Assembly: GCA_013388985.1 (NCBI GenBank) | Contig: JACAEF010000007.1 | Coordinates: 62,001-126,000 of the forward strand | DNA: 64,000 nt | Direction of reading: 5' to 3' | Origin: Rhodocyclaceae bacterium | GTDB taxonomy: Bacteria; Pseudomonadota; Gammaproteobacteria; Burkholderiales; Rhodocyclaceae | Shown: positions 1 through 9,591 of the stretch, in pieces | Layout: each line of letters opens with the position of its first letter | Numbering within the stretch: the stretch's first letter is position 1 | Made by a program: the position numbers and the translations under genes | The notes under the pieces: generated by a model | Seen by the model: the letters and a program-made list of their open reading frames with translations, nothing else | Told to the model about the DNA's origin: nothing | Databases searched by the model: none

Positions 1-220
1 GCTCGTCGATCCAGTACCAGCGCTTGCGCTTGATCTGCACCTCGAAGCGGAAGTTGAGCGGCACGCCCTTACTGACGGCCTCCTCGAAGCGCGCACCCAG
101 ATGGACGTCGAATTCCGCGTTCACCGCCCAGCCGCGTTCGTCGGGCACCACGGCGGCGCTCTTCGGCTGGATGCCGGCACCCCAGGCCCAGCCGGCGAGC
201 AGCAGCCCAAGGCACAGCAA
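1..220 (-). CDS. DUF4390 domain protein (partial, C-terminus outside window)
   Basis: The minus-strand frame directly downstream of rsmB begins with a hydrophobic, signal-peptide-like stretch (LCLGLLLAGWAWGAG) and continues into ...VNAEFDVHLGARFEEAV... and KRKRWYWIDE, which resembles DUF4390 proteins. In betaproteobacteria that family usually sits between rsmB and the ntrY/ntrX kinase-regulator pair. No ATG or GTG precedes it in frame; the TTG at 220 is my best start, and the frame may open up to about 20 bases earlier and overlap the rsmB stop. The function is not established; an exported protein tied to the NtrYX locus is inferred from gene order only. Confidence 0.6.
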   Translation of the reverse strand, partial: MLCLGLLLAGWAWGAGIQPKSAAVVPDERGWAVNAEFDVHLGARFEEAVSKGVPLNFRFEVQIKRKRWYWIDE

Positions 221-230
221 GAGCAGCCGC

Positions 231-1511
231 TCAGGGGCATTTCTCCAGCAGGGCGTAATAGAAACCGTCATGCAAGGCGGTGGGCAATAGTTGCAGTTCC
301 GGAAGCTCCCCACCCGTCGGCAGGCGGCGCGCATCCGGATGGCGCGCCACGAAAGCGCGCACCTGCTCGCCATTTTCGGCGGGAAATACCGAGCAGGTGC
401 AATAAAGCATTTTGCCACCGGGGACCAGCAGCGGCCACAAGGCATCGAGGATCGCGGCCTGGGTCTGTGCGAAAGCCGCCACATCGGCCGCCCGGCGCAG
501 CCATTTGATGTCGGGGTGACGGCGCGCGACCCCCGAGGCCGAGCAGGGCACGTCGGCGAGGATGCGCGCGAAAGGCCGGCCATCCCACCAGTTTGCCGGG
601 CGGCGCGCATCGCCGGTGATCACCTGCGCAGCGAGCCCCAGCCGCACGAGGTTCTCGTCGATGCGCCGGGCGCGCCGCTCATCCGCTTCCAGCGCGGTCA
701 GCTCGAGGTCATGCCGCTCGAGCAGATGGGCGGCCTTGCCGCCGGGCGCCGCGCAGGCATCGAGCACGCGCATGCCGTCCTGTGCAGCGAGGAGCCGCAC
801 CGCCTGCTGGGCGCCCCAGTCCTGCACCGAGACGCAGCCCTCACGAAAACCCGGGATGCGCTCGACCGGCATGGGGCAATCGAGCAGGATCGCCGTCTCG
901 TCGAGCGCCCGCCCCGCAGCCCCGGTTTCGGCCAGGCGGGCGAGAAAATCGGCGCTGGCGAGACGGCACCGGGCGTTCAGGCGCAGGGTCATCGGCGGAT
1001 GGCCGTTGCCGGCGGCGGCGATCTCCTGCCAGTGATCAGGGTAGGCAACGCGCAGCAGATCCAGCCACCAGCGCGGATGGCGGAACGAGGCCACCTCGTC
1101 GGCATCGGCAGCGGCGACGAGTTCAGCCCGCCGGCGCTGGAAGTTGCGCAGCACGGCGTTCGTCAGTCCCTTGAACGGCCTGGCGGCGGCCTCGACGGCC
1201 TGATCGACCAGGGTGTGCGCCTCCTCCGGCCGGCGCTCGAGCCGCGAGAGCGCCGTGAGCAGCAGTGCGCGCGCCTTCTGGTCCTTGAGCGGTCGTGAAA
1301 GCAGCCGCGCCAGCAGGAAATCGCCGCGCCCGAAGTCGCGCAGCGCGTTGAAGGCGAGGTCGCGCGCGGCCGGCCGCACTTCGTCAGCCGCCGCGGCGAG
1401 CGCGGCCTCCGGCGTGCGTCCCGCGAGCACCTCCGCCACCGCCCGCGCGGCGGCGGCGAGCGCGCGGGAGAGCGGCGGATGGCGGATGGGGAGGGAAGCG
1501 GCGGCAGTCAT
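231..1511 (-). CDS. rsmB: 16S rRNA (cytosine(967)-C(5))-methyltransferase RsmB
   Basis: RsmB uses SAM to methylate C967 of 16S rRNA during 30S assembly. The 426-residue product starts at the ATG at 1511; the frame stays open upstream but that stretch has no family resemblance, and the E. coli enzyme is 429 residues. It has an N-terminal NusB-like RNA-binding region and then a NOL1/NOP2/sun fold: SAM-binding DACAAPGGK, the PC motif in ADVPCSASG (Cys323) and the TC motif in YCTCS (Cys373), which are the two catalytic cysteines. It is followed by the DUF4390 gene and diverges from hss over about 58 bp. A copy of the 26-bp dispersed motif (945-970) is read here in a frame giving CRLASADF. Confidence 0.95.
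   Translation of the reverse strand: MTAAASLPIRHPPLSRALAAAARAVAEVLAGRTPEAALAAAADEVRPAARDLAFNALRDFGRGDFLLARLLSRPLKDQKARALLLTALSRLERRPEEAHTLVDQAVEAAARPFKGLTNAVLRNFQRRRAELVAAADADEVASFRHPRWWLDLLRVAYPDHWQEIAAAGNGHPPMTLRLNARCRLASADFLARLAETGAAGRALDETAILLDCPMPVERIPGFREGCVSVQDWGAQQAVRLLAAQDGMRVLDACAAPGGKAAHLLERHDLELTALEADERRARRIDENLVRLGLAAQVITGDARRPANWWDGRPFARILADVPCSASGVARRHPDIKWLRRAADVAAFAQTQAAILDALWPLLVPGGKMLYCTCSVFPAENGEQVRAFVARHPDARRLPTGGELPELQLLPTALHDGFYYALLEKCP
945..970 (+). repeat. 26-bp dispersed bipartite motif, copy 1 (inside rsmB)
   Basis: It reads AAAATCGGCGCTGG, then CGAG, then ACGGCACC. It lies antisense to rsmB, in the only reading frame of this kind in the set. Family members do not seem to have extra residues here, so the motif looks written into the coding sequence rather than inserted. 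Confidence 0.8.
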
Positions 1512-1569
1512 ATGAGCGGCAGACGAATGGTAAGCCAACGAACCGGCATTTCCGTGTTTAATGGGGCCC

Positions 1570-2979
1570 ATGAGCCATTCCACCCCTCTCCCCTTCCCGG
1601 GCCGCCTGACGATCGTCGGCTGGGGCGCGATCGCCCAGGGCGTCCTCCCGCTGCTGCTCCGTCATTTCGCGCTGCGCCCGGAACGGATCGCGATCGTCAC
1701 CGCCGATGCCGAAGGTCTGCAGGAAGCGCTGGATCATGGCATTTCGCATACGATCCTGCCGCTCACGCGTGAGAATTACCGTCAGGTGCTCGCGCCCCTG
1801 GTCGGGCCCGGCGATTTCCTGCTGAACCTTTCGATCAATGTCTCGAGCGTGGCGCTGATCGAGTTCTGCCAGGAGCGCGGCGCGCTCTACCTCGACGCCT
1901 GCGTCGAGCCCTGGGCCGGTGGCTATACGGACCCGGCGCTCACACCCTCGCAGCGCTCGAACTACGCGCTGCGCGAGGCGGCGAAGGCGCTCTCCCGTCC
2001 CGGCGCGCCGACCGCGGTGCTCACCCACGGCGCCAATCCCGGTTGGGTGTCGCATTTCGTCAAGCAGGCGCTCTTGGACATCGCGCGCGACTGCGGCCGG
2101 GAAGTCGCCGTTCCCGCCGACCGGCAGGGCTGGGCACGGCTCGCGCAATCGCTCGGCGTCAAGGTCATCCACATCGCCGAGCGCGACTGGCAGACCGCCT
2201 CGCCGCGGAAACGCCCCGGCGAATTCGTGAATACCTGGTCGGTCGAAGGCTTCGTCGGCGAAGGCTGCCAGCCCGCCGAGCTGGGCTGGGGCAGCCACGA
2301 GCGGCATTTCCCCGCGGACGGCCACCGTCACGGCTTCGGCTGCGAGGCGGCGATCTGGCTCGAACGGCCCGGCGCGGCCACGCGCGTGCGCACCTGGACG
2401 CCGCTCGCCGGCCCGATCCACGGCTTTTTGATCACCCACGGCGAGGCGATCTCGATCGCCGACTACCTGACCCTCGGCGCCGGCACGACGCCCGAATATC
2501 GACCGACCGTGCATTACGCCTACCATCCCTGCGACGACGCGGTGCTCTCGCTCTTCGAGCTCGCCGGCCGCGAGTGGCGGCTGCAGGAAGCGAAGCGCAT
2601 CGTGCGCGACGAGATCGTCGGCGGTGTCGATGAACTGGGCGTCTTGCTGATGGGGCATCCGAAAGGCGCTTACTGGCTCGGCTCAAGGCTTTCGCACGCG
2701 GAGGCGAAGCGGCTCGCGCCCTACAACTCGGCGACGGTGCTGCAGGTCACCGCCGGCGTGCTGGCCGGTGTCGCTTGGGCGATCCAGCATCCGGCAATGG
2801 GCGTCGTCGATCCGGACGAGCTGCCCTTCGACGAGATGATCGCATGGTGCCGGCCTTATCTGGGCGAGGTGGTGGGCGTCTATTCCGACTGGACGCCGCT
2901 CAAAGACCGCGCCGACTTCTTCCCGCAGGACATCGACGTCCGCGACCCCTGGCAATTCAAAAATTTCAGAGTGGGCTGA
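1570..2979 (+). CDS. hss: Homospermidine synthase
   Basis: This makes homospermidine from putrescine (or spermidine plus putrescine) with NAD+ as a transient redox carrier. The product of about 469 residues has an N-terminal Rossmann fold ([16 protein letters not shown]), the [14 protein letters not shown] segment and the C-terminal [16 protein letters not shown] stretch of the Blastochloris-type bacterial enzyme, which has nearly the same length. The ATG at 1570 is preferred; an in-frame ATG at 1561 is possible. It is transcribed against both neighbours, sits in the usually continuous fmt-rsmB stretch, and its last 14 bp overlap the 3' end of fmt. A general saccharopine-dehydrogenase-family role is the alternative, but the C-terminal motifs favour Hss. 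Confidence 0.85.
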   Translation: MSHSTPLPFPGRLTIVGWGAIAQGVLPLLLRHFALRPERIAIVTADAEGLQEALDHGISHTILPLTRENYRQVLAPLVGPGDFLLNLSINVSSVALIEFCQERGALYLDACVEPWAGGYTDPALTPSQRSNYALREAAKALSRPGAPTAVLTHGANPGWVSHFVKQALLDIARDCGREVAVPADRQGWARLAQSLGVKVIHIAERDWQTASPRKRPGEFVNTWSVEGFVGEGCQPAELGWGSHERHFPADGHRHGFGCEAAIWLERPGAATRVRTWTPLAGPIHGFLITHGEAISIADYLTLGAGTTPEYRPTVHYAYHPCDDAVLSLFELAGREWRLQEAKRIVRDEIVGGVDELGVLLMGHPKGAYWLGSRLSHAEAKRLAPYNSATVLQVTAGVLAGVAWAIQHPAMGVVDPDELPFDEMIAWCRPYLGEVVGVYSDWTPLKDRADFFPQDIDVRDPWQFKNFRVG

Positions 2980-3889
2980 AGCACTGCCCGGCTGTCATTG
3001 GAAAGCCGCGTAGAAAATCAGCGACGGGGAGCCGGCGGCCGCCCGGCTTTTGCAGCTCGGTGAGCCTGAGCGCGCCCTCCCCACAGGCGACGACGATGCC
3101 CTCGGGCGCGACGGAAAGAATCTCGCCTGGCGTACTGCGGCCTTCGGCCAGCGCCGCATGCCATAGCTTCAACGTCGTCTCCCCCAGCCGCGCGGTGCAG
3201 CCCGGGAACGGATCGAAGGCGCGCAGGCGCCGTTCGATGATCTCGGCGGGCTGCGTCCAGTCGATTGCGCTTTCCGCCTTGTCGATCTTCGCGGCATAGG
3301 TGACCCCCGCTTCGGGCTGGGCCTGTGGCGTGAGCGTGGGAAGCCGCTGCAAGGCTTCGACGATCAATCGCCCGCCTAAGCCGGCGAGCTTGTCGTGCAG
3401 GCTGCCTGCCGTCTCGCCAGCGCCGATTTTCACGGCTTCCTGCAGCAGCATCGGCCCGGTGTCGAGCCCGGCATCCATCTGCATGATCGTGATGCCGGTC
3501 TCGGCATCACCCGCCTCGATCGCGCGCTGGATCGGCGCTGCGCCGCGCCAGCGCGGCAACAGCGAAGCATGGATGTTCAGGCAACCGCGCCGCGGGATGT
3601 CGAGCACCGCCTGCGGCAGGATCAGGCCATAGGCGGCGACCACCAGCACGTCGGGCGCGGCAGCGATGAGTGGCGCATGGGTGGCCGGATCGCGCAGCCT
3701 TTCGGGCTGATGCACGGGGATGCCGTGGTCGAGCGCGACTTCCTTGACCGGGCTCATCGCGCACTTCTGGCCGCGGCCGGCTGGCCGGTCGGGCTGGGTG
3801 AGGACGAGCGGAATCTCGAAGCCGGCGACAATCAACGCCCGCAGCGCGACGGCAGCGAATTCCGGCGTGCCGGCAAACGCGACTTTCAT
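2966..3889 (-). CDS. fmt: Methionyl-tRNA formyltransferase
   Basis: Fmt formylates Met-tRNA(fMet) using 10-formyl-THF before translation initiation. The 307-residue product has the formyltransferase core: start [12 protein letters not shown], the [17 protein letters not shown] loop with the catalytic Asn-His pair, and the aspartate in [13 protein letters not shown]. The C-terminal tRNA-binding domain ends the protein. It lies downstream of def in the same direction, separated by 70 bp holding a repeat hairpin. The segment [15 protein letters not shown] contains a dispersed 26-bp motif at a position where other Fmt proteins have a similar-length sequence. Confidence 0.95.
   Translation of the reverse strand: MKVAFAGTPEFAAVALRALIVAGFEIPLVLTQPDRPAGRGQKCAMSPVKEVALDHGIPVHQPERLRDPATHAPLIAAAPDVLVVAAYGLILPQAVLDIPRRGCLNIHASLLPRWRGAAPIQRAIEAGDAETGITIMQMDAGLDTGPMLLQEAVKIGAGETAGSLHDKLAGLGGRLIVEALQRLPTLTPQAQPEAGVTYAAKIDKAESAIDWTQPAEIIERRLRAFDPFPGCTARLGETTLKLWHAALAEGRSTPGEILSVAPEGIVVACGEGALRLTELQKPGGRRLPVADFLRGFPMTAGQCFSPL
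3406..3430 (-). repeat. 26-bp dispersed motif, copy 2 (inside fmt)
   Basis: On the minus strand it reads AAAATCGGCGCTGG, CGAG, ACGGCAG. It is identical to copy 1 until the last base or two. It is read as KIGAGETA in Fmt. Confidence 0.75.
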
Positions 3890-3899
3890 GGGCCTGACC

Positions 3900-3955
3900 T
3901 TCCCCAGCCCCTCCCTCGCGGGAGGGGAGACTGCGTGCTCGCTGCGCTCGAAATG
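3900..3955 (-). repeat. GC-rich hairpin repeat, 3' half of the composite element
   Basis: The fmt-def spacer holds an 8-bp perfect stem (CCCCTCCC / GGGAGGGG, 3908-3927, loop TCGC) followed 9 nt later by GCTCGCTGCGCTCGAAAT. The same order and the same CGCTGCGCTCGAA block occur at 30017-30075 inside pabBC. On the minus strand the hairpin lies between def and fmt in one transcript, so it could shape relative expression, but there is no T-run. Confidence 0.7.
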
Positions 3956-3959
3956 ATTT

Positions 3960-4463
3960 TCAAGCAGTTATTCTCGCCTGCTTGGCGAGCTTGGCCTTGA
4001 TGCGCGAAAGTTTCAGCCGCGACAGGTATTCGACGAACACCTTGCCGTCGAGATGGTCGATCTCGTGTTGCAGGCAGACCGCCAGCAGGCCGTCGGCTTC
4101 GAGTTCGAAGGGCTCGCCTTCGAGATTCAGCGCGCGCACGCGGATGCGCTCGCTCCTCTTGACCGTCTCGTAGATGCCGGGCACCGACAGGCAGCCTTCC
4201 TCACCGACGTGCTCGCCTTCGCGGGCGAGGATCTCCGGGTTGATGAAGGCCATGGGCTGCGATTTGTCCTCGGAGACGTCGAGCACCAGCACGCGCTTAT
4301 GCACGTTCACCTGTGTCGCCGCGAGGCCGATGCCGGGCGCTTCGTACATCGTCTCGAACATGTCGGCGACGAGCTTCTTGATGCCGGCATCGACGGCTTC
4401 GACCGGTTTTGCGACCGTGTGCAGCCGGGGATCGGGATAACGCAGTATCGGCAATAAGGCCAT
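3960..4463 (-). CDS. def: Peptide deformylase
   Basis: The enzyme removes the N-formyl group from new proteins. The 167-residue product shows all three family motifs: [16 protein letters not shown] (metal-binding Cys) and QHEIDHLDG (two metal-binding His and the catalytic Glu). It is the first gene of a def-fmt pair that acts at both ends of the formylation cycle. It diverges from the LysM gene over about 93 bp. Confidence 0.97.
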   Translation of the reverse strand: MALLPILRYPDPRLHTVAKPVEAVDAGIKKLVADMFETMYEAPGIGLAATQVNVHKRVLVLDVSEDKSQPMAFINPEILAREGEHVGEEGCLSVPGIYETVKRSERIRVRALNLEGEPFELEADGLLAVCLQHEIDHLDGKVFVEYLSRLKLSRIKAKLAKQARITA

Positions 4464-4556
4464 GTTTCAATCCTTGCCCGGGTCGCCGGGCGTAAAAACT
4501 GTTGATGCTTGCGGAATTTACGGGCAGAATCGCTGCATAGCCCGGAGGTTCAATTC

Positions 4557-5582
4557 ATGCGATTCATTATATTCGCGCTGTTACTGGGTATTTCAACCGC
4601 TACCTTCGCCCAGGGTACTGCCAAGCCGATCGAGCTCGCGCCCGACGCGCCGGAACGGCACATCGTCGTGCCGGGCGACACGCTGTGGGGCATTGCGGCG
4701 AAATTCCTCAAGGACCCGTTCCGCTGGCCGGAGCTGTGGAAGATGAACGCCGAACAGGTGAGGAACCCCCATCGCATTTATCCCGGCCAGGTGCTGATCC
4801 TCGATCGGAGCGGTAGCAGCCCGACCCTCAGGATCGGCACCCTGAAGCTCGGCCCAGAAGTGCGCGTCGAGACCCCGCCACAGGAAATCCCGGCAATCCC
4901 CGCCAGCGCGATCGAGCCTTTCCTTTCCCAGCCACTGGTGATCAACCCGGGGGATTTCGACACCGCGCCGCGCATCGTCGCCACGCAGGAAAACCGCGTC
5001 TTCACCGGCCCCGGCGACATGATCTACGCCACCAACAATGCCGACCCGGCCATCAAGCGCTGGCACGTCTTCCGTCCCGGCCGGCCGCTGGTGGATCCGG
5101 ACAGCAAGGAAGTGCTGGGCATCGAAGCCGTCTATCTCGGCAGCGCCCGTCCCGCGGGCGAACCCGGCGATGTGCTGCCGCTCGAGCTGACCAGCGTCAA
5201 GCAAGAGATCGGCCGCGGCGATTACCTCGTTCCGGCCGAGCGTCCCGACGTGATGAATTATGTGCCGCATGCTCCCACCCAGGACATCAACGGCCGCGTG
5301 ATGCTGATCTACGGCGGCGTCGGCGAAGCCGCCGTGAATTCCATCGTATCGCTGTCGCGCGGCAAGCAGGATGGACTGGAGGTCGGCCATGTCGTGGCCC
5401 TCTACCGCGCCGGTCCGATGGTCACCAACCGTTTCGAGGACGACCGGCCGCAGGCCAATCAGCTGCCCGACGAACGCATCGGCCTGGCCTTCGTATTCCG
5501 CGTCTTCGACCGCGTCTCCTACGCGCTGATCACCGCCGCGAACCGCCCGGTGCTGGAAGGCGACCGCTTCAGAAAACCGTAA
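4557..5582 (+). CDS. LysM peptidoglycan-binding exported protein
   Basis: The ATG at 4557 is chosen because GGAGG lies 9-13 bases upstream and a signal peptide follows (MRFIIFALLLGISTATFAQG). Residues about 38-85 form one LysM module (HIVVPGDTLWGIAAKFLKDP ... RIYPGQVLIL). The remaining 250 residues are a conserved region without a domain I can name; it includes a GRVMLIYGGVGEA segment. Total length is 341 residues. Genes of this kind commonly precede dprA in betaproteobacteria and are annotated as LysM-domain envelope proteins; no enzyme motif is visible. The spacing to dprA is 19 bp, so they are probably co-transcribed. Confidence 0.88.
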   Translation: MRFIIFALLLGISTATFAQGTAKPIELAPDAPERHIVVPGDTLWGIAAKFLKDPFRWPELWKMNAEQVRNPHRIYPGQVLILDRSGSSPTLRIGTLKLGPEVRVETPPQEIPAIPASAIEPFLSQPLVINPGDFDTAPRIVATQENRVFTGPGDMIYATNNADPAIKRWHVFRPGRPLVDPDSKEVLGIEAVYLGSARPAGEPGDVLPLELTSVKQEIGRGDYLVPAERPDVMNYVPHAPTQDINGRVMLIYGGVGEAAVNSIVSLSRGKQDGLEVGHVVALYRAGPMVTNRFEDDRPQANQLPDERIGLAFVFRVFDRVSYALITAANRPVLEGDRFRKP

Positions 5583-5601
5583 CCCGGTTTTCCGCATCGC
5601 C

Positions 5602-6684
5602 ATGGATGCGCCGGACGAGCTGGCCGACTGGCTGCGCCTGACGCTGATCCCGGGCCTCGGCGGCGAAGGCCAGCGCCGCCTGCTACAGACCTTCGGCGAC
5701 CCGGCCGCGGTCTTTTCCGCCTCGCTCGGCACGCTCGCCAAACTGCTCGGCGACACGCTCGCCGAGCGCGTGCTTCGTCATGACACCACAGCCGAGGTGG
5801 CGACGGCGCTGGCCTGGTGTGACCTGCCCGGCAACCACATCCTGACGCTGGCCGATGCCGACTATCCGCAGGCGCTGCTCACCGCGGCCGATCCCCCGGT
5901 GCTGCTCTATGTGAAGGGACGCGTCGAGCTCCTGAACCGGCCGGCCTTCGCGATCGTCGGCAGTCGCAGCGCGACGAAACAGGGCGAGGCCAACGCCACG
6001 GCTTTCGCCCAGACGCTCGCCGCGGCGGGGCTGACGATCGTCAGCGGGCTGGCGGCGGGCTGTGATGCCGCCGCCCATCGCGGCGCGCTGCAGGAAGATG
6101 CTTCGACGATCGCGGTGATCGGCACGGGCTGCGACCGTATCTATCCGGCCCGCAACGAACCGCTCGCGCGCGCGATCGCCGAGCAAGGCGTGATCGTGAG
6201 CGAATTCCCGCTCGGCACGCCACCGATCGCCGCCAACTTTCCGCGCCGCAACCGCTTGATCGCCGGCCTCGCGCGCGGCTGCCTGGTCGTCGAGGCGGCG
6301 AAACAGAGCGGCTCGCTGATCACTGCGCGGCTCGCGGCCGAAGCCGGCCGCGAGGTGTTCGCGATCCCCGGCTCGATCCACTCGCCGCAGTCGAAGGGTT
6401 GCCATGCGCTGATCAAGCAGGGCGCGAAGCTCGTCGAATCGGCACAGGACATCCTCGAGGAACTGCGCTGGGAGAAGGTCGTCGATCCCGCCGGGCTGCC
6501 GCCAGTGAAGGAGGCCGAGACCGATCCGATCCTCGTCGCGCTGGGCGGTGACCCTTGCGATCTCGACACGCTCGCGGCGCGTACCGGGCTTGCCGCCGAC
6601 ACACTGCTCTCAAGCTTATTCACCCTCGAAATGGAGGGCCGCATCGCCCAGTTGCCGGGCGGTCGCTATCAGCGTCTGAACTGA
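5602..6684 (+). CDS. dprA: DNA-processing protein DprA
   Basis: DprA binds incoming single-stranded DNA and loads RecA during natural transformation. The 360-residue product has a SAM-like N-terminal part, then the Rossmann-like DprA core (VGSRSATKQG, SGLAAGCDAAAHRGAL, GTGCDRIYPARN, AKQSGSLITARLAAEAGREVF truncated here to its first part) and a C-terminal winged helix (about residues 300-360). The gene is near-universal, so its presence alone does not prove competence, but it matters for judging whether the dispersed 26-bp motif could be an uptake signal. Confidence 0.95.
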   Translation: MDAPDELADWLRLTLIPGLGGEGQRRLLQTFGDPAAVFSASLGTLAKLLGDTLAERVLRHDTTAEVATALAWCDLPGNHILTLADADYPQALLTAADPPVLLYVKGRVELLNRPAFAIVGSRSATKQGEANATAFAQTLAAAGLTIVSGLAAGCDAAAHRGALQEDASTIAVIGTGCDRIYPARNEPLARAIAEQGVIVSEFPLGTPPIAANFPRRNRLIAGLARGCLVVEAAKQSGSLITARLAAEAGREVFAIPGSIHSPQSKGCHALIKQGAKLVESAQDILEELRWEKVVDPAGLPPVKEAETDPILVALGGDPCDLDTLAARTGLAADTLLSSLFTLEMEGRIAQLPGGRYQRLN

Positions 6685-6730
6685 GCCAAACTTGCCAGCG
6701 GGCATGAAGCCCGCTTAACATCCCGGCCCC

Positions 6731-9262
6731 ATGAGCAAACAATTGATCATCGCCGAAAAGCCTTCCGTCGCCCAGGACATCGCCCGGGCGCTGGGCGGCT
6801 TTACCCGCGAGGGCGACTATTTCGAGAGCGAGTATTACGTGCTCTCCTCGGCCATCGGCCATCTGCTCGAACTCGCGGTGCCCGAGGAATACGAAGTGAA
6901 GCGCGGCAAGTGGAGCTTCGCCCACCTGCCGGTGATCCCGCCGCGTTTCACGCTCAATCCGATTGAGAAGACCGCCGACCGGCTTAAGCTGCTCACCCGG
7001 CTCGCCAAGCGCAAGGACGTCGTCGCGCTGATCAACGCCTGCGACGCGGGACGCGAGGGCGAGCTGATCTTCCGCTACATCGTCCAGCACGCGAAGGTCG
7101 ACAAGCCGATCCGCCGGTTGTGGCTGCAGTCGATGACGCCGCAGGCGATCAAGGACGGTTTCGCCCATCTGCGCACCGACGCCGAGATGCTGCCCTTGGC
7201 CGACGCGGCGCGCTGCCGCTCCGAAGCCGACTGGCTGATCGGCATCAACGGCACGCGCGCGATGACGGCGTTCAACTCGCAGGAAGGCGGCTTCTACAAG
7301 ACCACCGTCGGCCGCGTGCAGACGCCGACCCTGGCGATCCTCGTCGAGCGCGAGAAGGCGATCCGCGCCTTTTCGCCCCGCGATTACTGGGAGGTCGAGG
7401 CCGAATTCCAGGCGGTGGCCGGCACTTATCGCGGCAAGTGGTTCGACGAGAAGTTCAAGAAGTCCGACGACGAGCACGCCAAGGCCGAACGCCTGTGGGA
7501 TGTCAAAGAGGCCGAGGCGCTGCGCAGGAAGTGTCTGGGCAAGCCTGGCGAGGTCACCGAAGAGGCCACACCGAAGACCGAGTCCTGCCCGCTGCTCTAC
7601 GACCTGACCAGCCTGCAGCGCGACGCCAACGGCCGCTTCGGCTTTTCGGCAAGGAATACCTTGGCATTGGCGCAGGCACTTTATGAAAAGCACAAGGTGC
7701 TCACCTATCCGCGTACCGACAGCCGATATCTTCCCGAGGACATGCTGGGCGCGGTCAAGGACACCCTGCGCGCGCTGACCGACTCCCCGCTCGGCAAGCA
7801 TGCCGAGGCGGCGCTCGCGAACGGCTGGGTGCTGCCGACCAAGCGCATCTTCAACAACGCCAAGGTCTCCGACCACTTCGCGATCATCCCGACCGGGACC
7901 TTGCCGAAGCATCTCACCGAGCCCGAACAGAAGCTCTACGATCTCGTCGTCAAGCGCTTCATCGCCATCTTCTATCCCGCCGCCGAATACCTCGTCACGA
8001 CACGCATCACGCGCGTCGAGGGGGAGCCGTTCAAGACCGTCGGCAAGGTGCTCGTCACGCCGGGCTGGCTGGCCGTCTATGGCAAGGAAGCCCAGCATGA
8101 CGAGGAGAACCCGAACCTGCCGCCGCTGGCGAAGAACGAGCGGGTGTGGACCAACGACGTCGAGGTGAAGCCCAACCAGACGAAACCCCCGCCGCGTTTC
8201 ACCGAAGCGACGCTGCTCTCGGCGATGGAGGGCGCGGGCAAGCTCGTCGACGACGAGGAACTCCGCGAGGCGATGGCCGAGCGGGGACTCGGCACGCCGG
8301 CCACGCGCGCCGCGATCATCGAGGGCCTGATCCAGGAAGAATACGTGCATCGCAACGGCCGCGAATTGCAGCCGACCGCCAAGGCCTTCAACCTGCTGTT
8401 CGCGCTCGAACAGCTGAAGGTCGATGAAATCCGCTCGCCGGAGCTGACCGGCCTGTGGGAGTGGAAGCTCCGGGAAATGGAGCACGGTCGGCTCAAACGC
8501 GAAGCCTTCATGTCGCACATCGTCGAGCAGACGCGCGAGATGGTCGAGCGCATCAAGACAGGCGAGCTGCACGATGCCGACTTCGGCGCCCTGAAGACAC
8601 CGTGCCCGAAGTGCGGTGGCAAGATCCACGAGACCTACCGCTATTTCAAGTGCGACAAGTGCGACTACAAGCTGTGGAAGGTGCTCGCCGGCCGCCAGTG
8701 GGAGCCGGAGGAGATGGACGAGCTGCTCGCGAAAGGGCAGATCGGGCCGCTCTCCGGTTTCCGCAGCAAGATGGGGCGCGCCTTCTCCGCGGTCATCCGC
8801 CTCGACGACGATTTCGCGCCGAAGTTCGATTTCGGCAATGAAGAAGATGCGGCAGAAGAGGTGGACTTCAGCGGCCAGGAGCCCTTGGGCGCCTGCCCGA
8901 AATGCGGCGCGCGGGTGTTCGAGCAGCCGATGGCCTATGTCTGCGAAAAGGCCGTCGGCGCGGCGAAAACCTGCGACTTCCGTTCCGGCAAGGTGATCCT
9001 GCAGCAGGAAATCTCCCGCGCCGAGATGCAGAAGCTCCTGGAGACCGGCCGCACCTCGCTGCTCAAGGGCTTCGTCTCGAACCGCACGAAGAAGAAGTTT
9101 TCCGCCTACCTGGTGCGTGGCGCGGATGGCAAGATCGGCTTCGAGTTCGAGCAGCGCGCGGCGAAACCGGCGGAAGCTGCAACGGAGAGTAAAGAAACGA
9201 AAGTCGGCGCTGGTGGGACGGCACCCGCGGCGAAAAAGCCGGCGACGAGGAAGGCCCGATGA
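6731..9262 (+). CDS. topB: DNA topoisomerase III
   Basis: This is a type IA topoisomerase that relaxes or decatenates DNA through a 5'-phosphotyrosine. The 843-residue product starts with the Toprim motif IIAEKPSVAQDIA, has the acidic DAGREGELI motif (about 105-113) and the catalytic tyrosine Tyr326 in LTYPRTDSRYL. Two C-terminal zinc-ribbon-like modules follow (CPKCGGKI...CDKC, CPKCGARVF...C). The last about 25 residues are a basic Ala/Lys tail containing KVGAGGTAP, written by a 26-bp dispersed motif. Its stop overlaps the next gene by 4 bp. Confidence 0.93.
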   Translation: MSKQLIIAEKPSVAQDIARALGGFTREGDYFESEYYVLSSAIGHLLELAVPEEYEVKRGKWSFAHLPVIPPRFTLNPIEKTADRLKLLTRLAKRKDVVALINACDAGREGELIFRYIVQHAKVDKPIRRLWLQSMTPQAIKDGFAHLRTDAEMLPLADAARCRSEADWLIGINGTRAMTAFNSQEGGFYKTTVGRVQTPTLAILVEREKAIRAFSPRDYWEVEAEFQAVAGTYRGKWFDEKFKKSDDEHAKAERLWDVKEAEALRRKCLGKPGEVTEEATPKTESCPLLYDLTSLQRDANGRFGFSARNTLALAQALYEKHKVLTYPRTDSRYLPEDMLGAVKDTLRALTDSPLGKHAEAALANGWVLPTKRIFNNAKVSDHFAIIPTGTLPKHLTEPEQKLYDLVVKRFIAIFYPAAEYLVTTRITRVEGEPFKTVGKVLVTPGWLAVYGKEAQHDEENPNLPPLAKNERVWTNDVEVKPNQTKPPPRFTEATLLSAMEGAGKLVDDEELREAMAERGLGTPATRAAIIEGLIQEEYVHRNGRELQPTAKAFNLLFALEQLKVDEIRSPELTGLWEWKLREMEHGRLKREAFMSHIVEQTREMVERIKTGELHDADFGALKTPCPKCGGKIHETYRYFKCDKCDYKLWKVLAGRQWEPEEMDELLAKGQIGPLSGFRSKMGRAFSAVIRLDDDFAPKFDFGNEEDAAEEVDFSGQEPLGACPKCGARVFEQPMAYVCEKAVGAAKTCDFRSGKVILQQEISRAEMQKLLETGRTSLLKGFVSNRTKKKFSAYLVRGADGKIGFEFEQRAAKPAEAATESKETKVGAGGTAPAAKKPATRKAR
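9200..9225 (+). repeat. 26-bp dispersed motif, copy 3 (3' end of topB)
   Basis: It reads AAAGTCGGCGCTGG, TGGG, ACGGCACC. It is translated as KVGAGGTAP in the disordered C-terminal tail of TopB. Confidence 0.85.
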
Positions 9263-9591
9263 CCTCCGGCTTTGCCGAGGCCGTGCTGGCGGAGATTCTG
9301 CGGCTCGACGTCTTTCCGCGGCTGATCGGAATCGAGCCGACACGCGCCGACCGCAACGAGGCGCTGGCGCTGGCGACCGAGCTGGTAGCCAGCGGCTACG
9401 ACAAGAACCTGGCGCCGATCCTGCGCGCCTGTGCCTTCCTGCCCTTCCTGCATGGTGAGACGGCGCTCGATCTGGAACGCGCCGCCGCGCTGTTCGCCGG
9501 GCTGCGGCGCGAGAGCGGCGACGACATCTACGCCATCGCGCATGATCACGCGCGGCGCATGGGCGATGCCCTTGCCGTCAGGAAAAGCTGA
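9259..9591 (+). CDS. Hypothetical protein, coupled to topB
   Basis: A 110-residue product starts at the ATG that overlaps the topB stop (ATGA), which suggests translational coupling. It looks mostly alpha-helical with no transmembrane segment or signal peptide; it contains FPRLIGIEPTRADRNEALAL and ends in DHARRMGDALAVRKS. I do not recognise the family. Its 3' end overlaps the convergent HD-GYP gene by 14 bp. A role linked to TopB is possible only from position. Confidence 0.7.
   Translation: MTSGFAEAVLAEILRLDVFPRLIGIEPTRADRNEALALATELVASGYDKNLAPILRACAFLPFLHGETALDLERAAALFAGLRRESGDDIYAIAHDHARRMGDALAVRKS

Noticed and set aside
6620-9343. Long open frame of about 900 codons antisense to topB (minus strand)
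   Set aside because: It is a high-GC shadow of topB: rich in Arg, Ala and Leu, without any domain, while the plus strand encodes an intact topoisomerase III.
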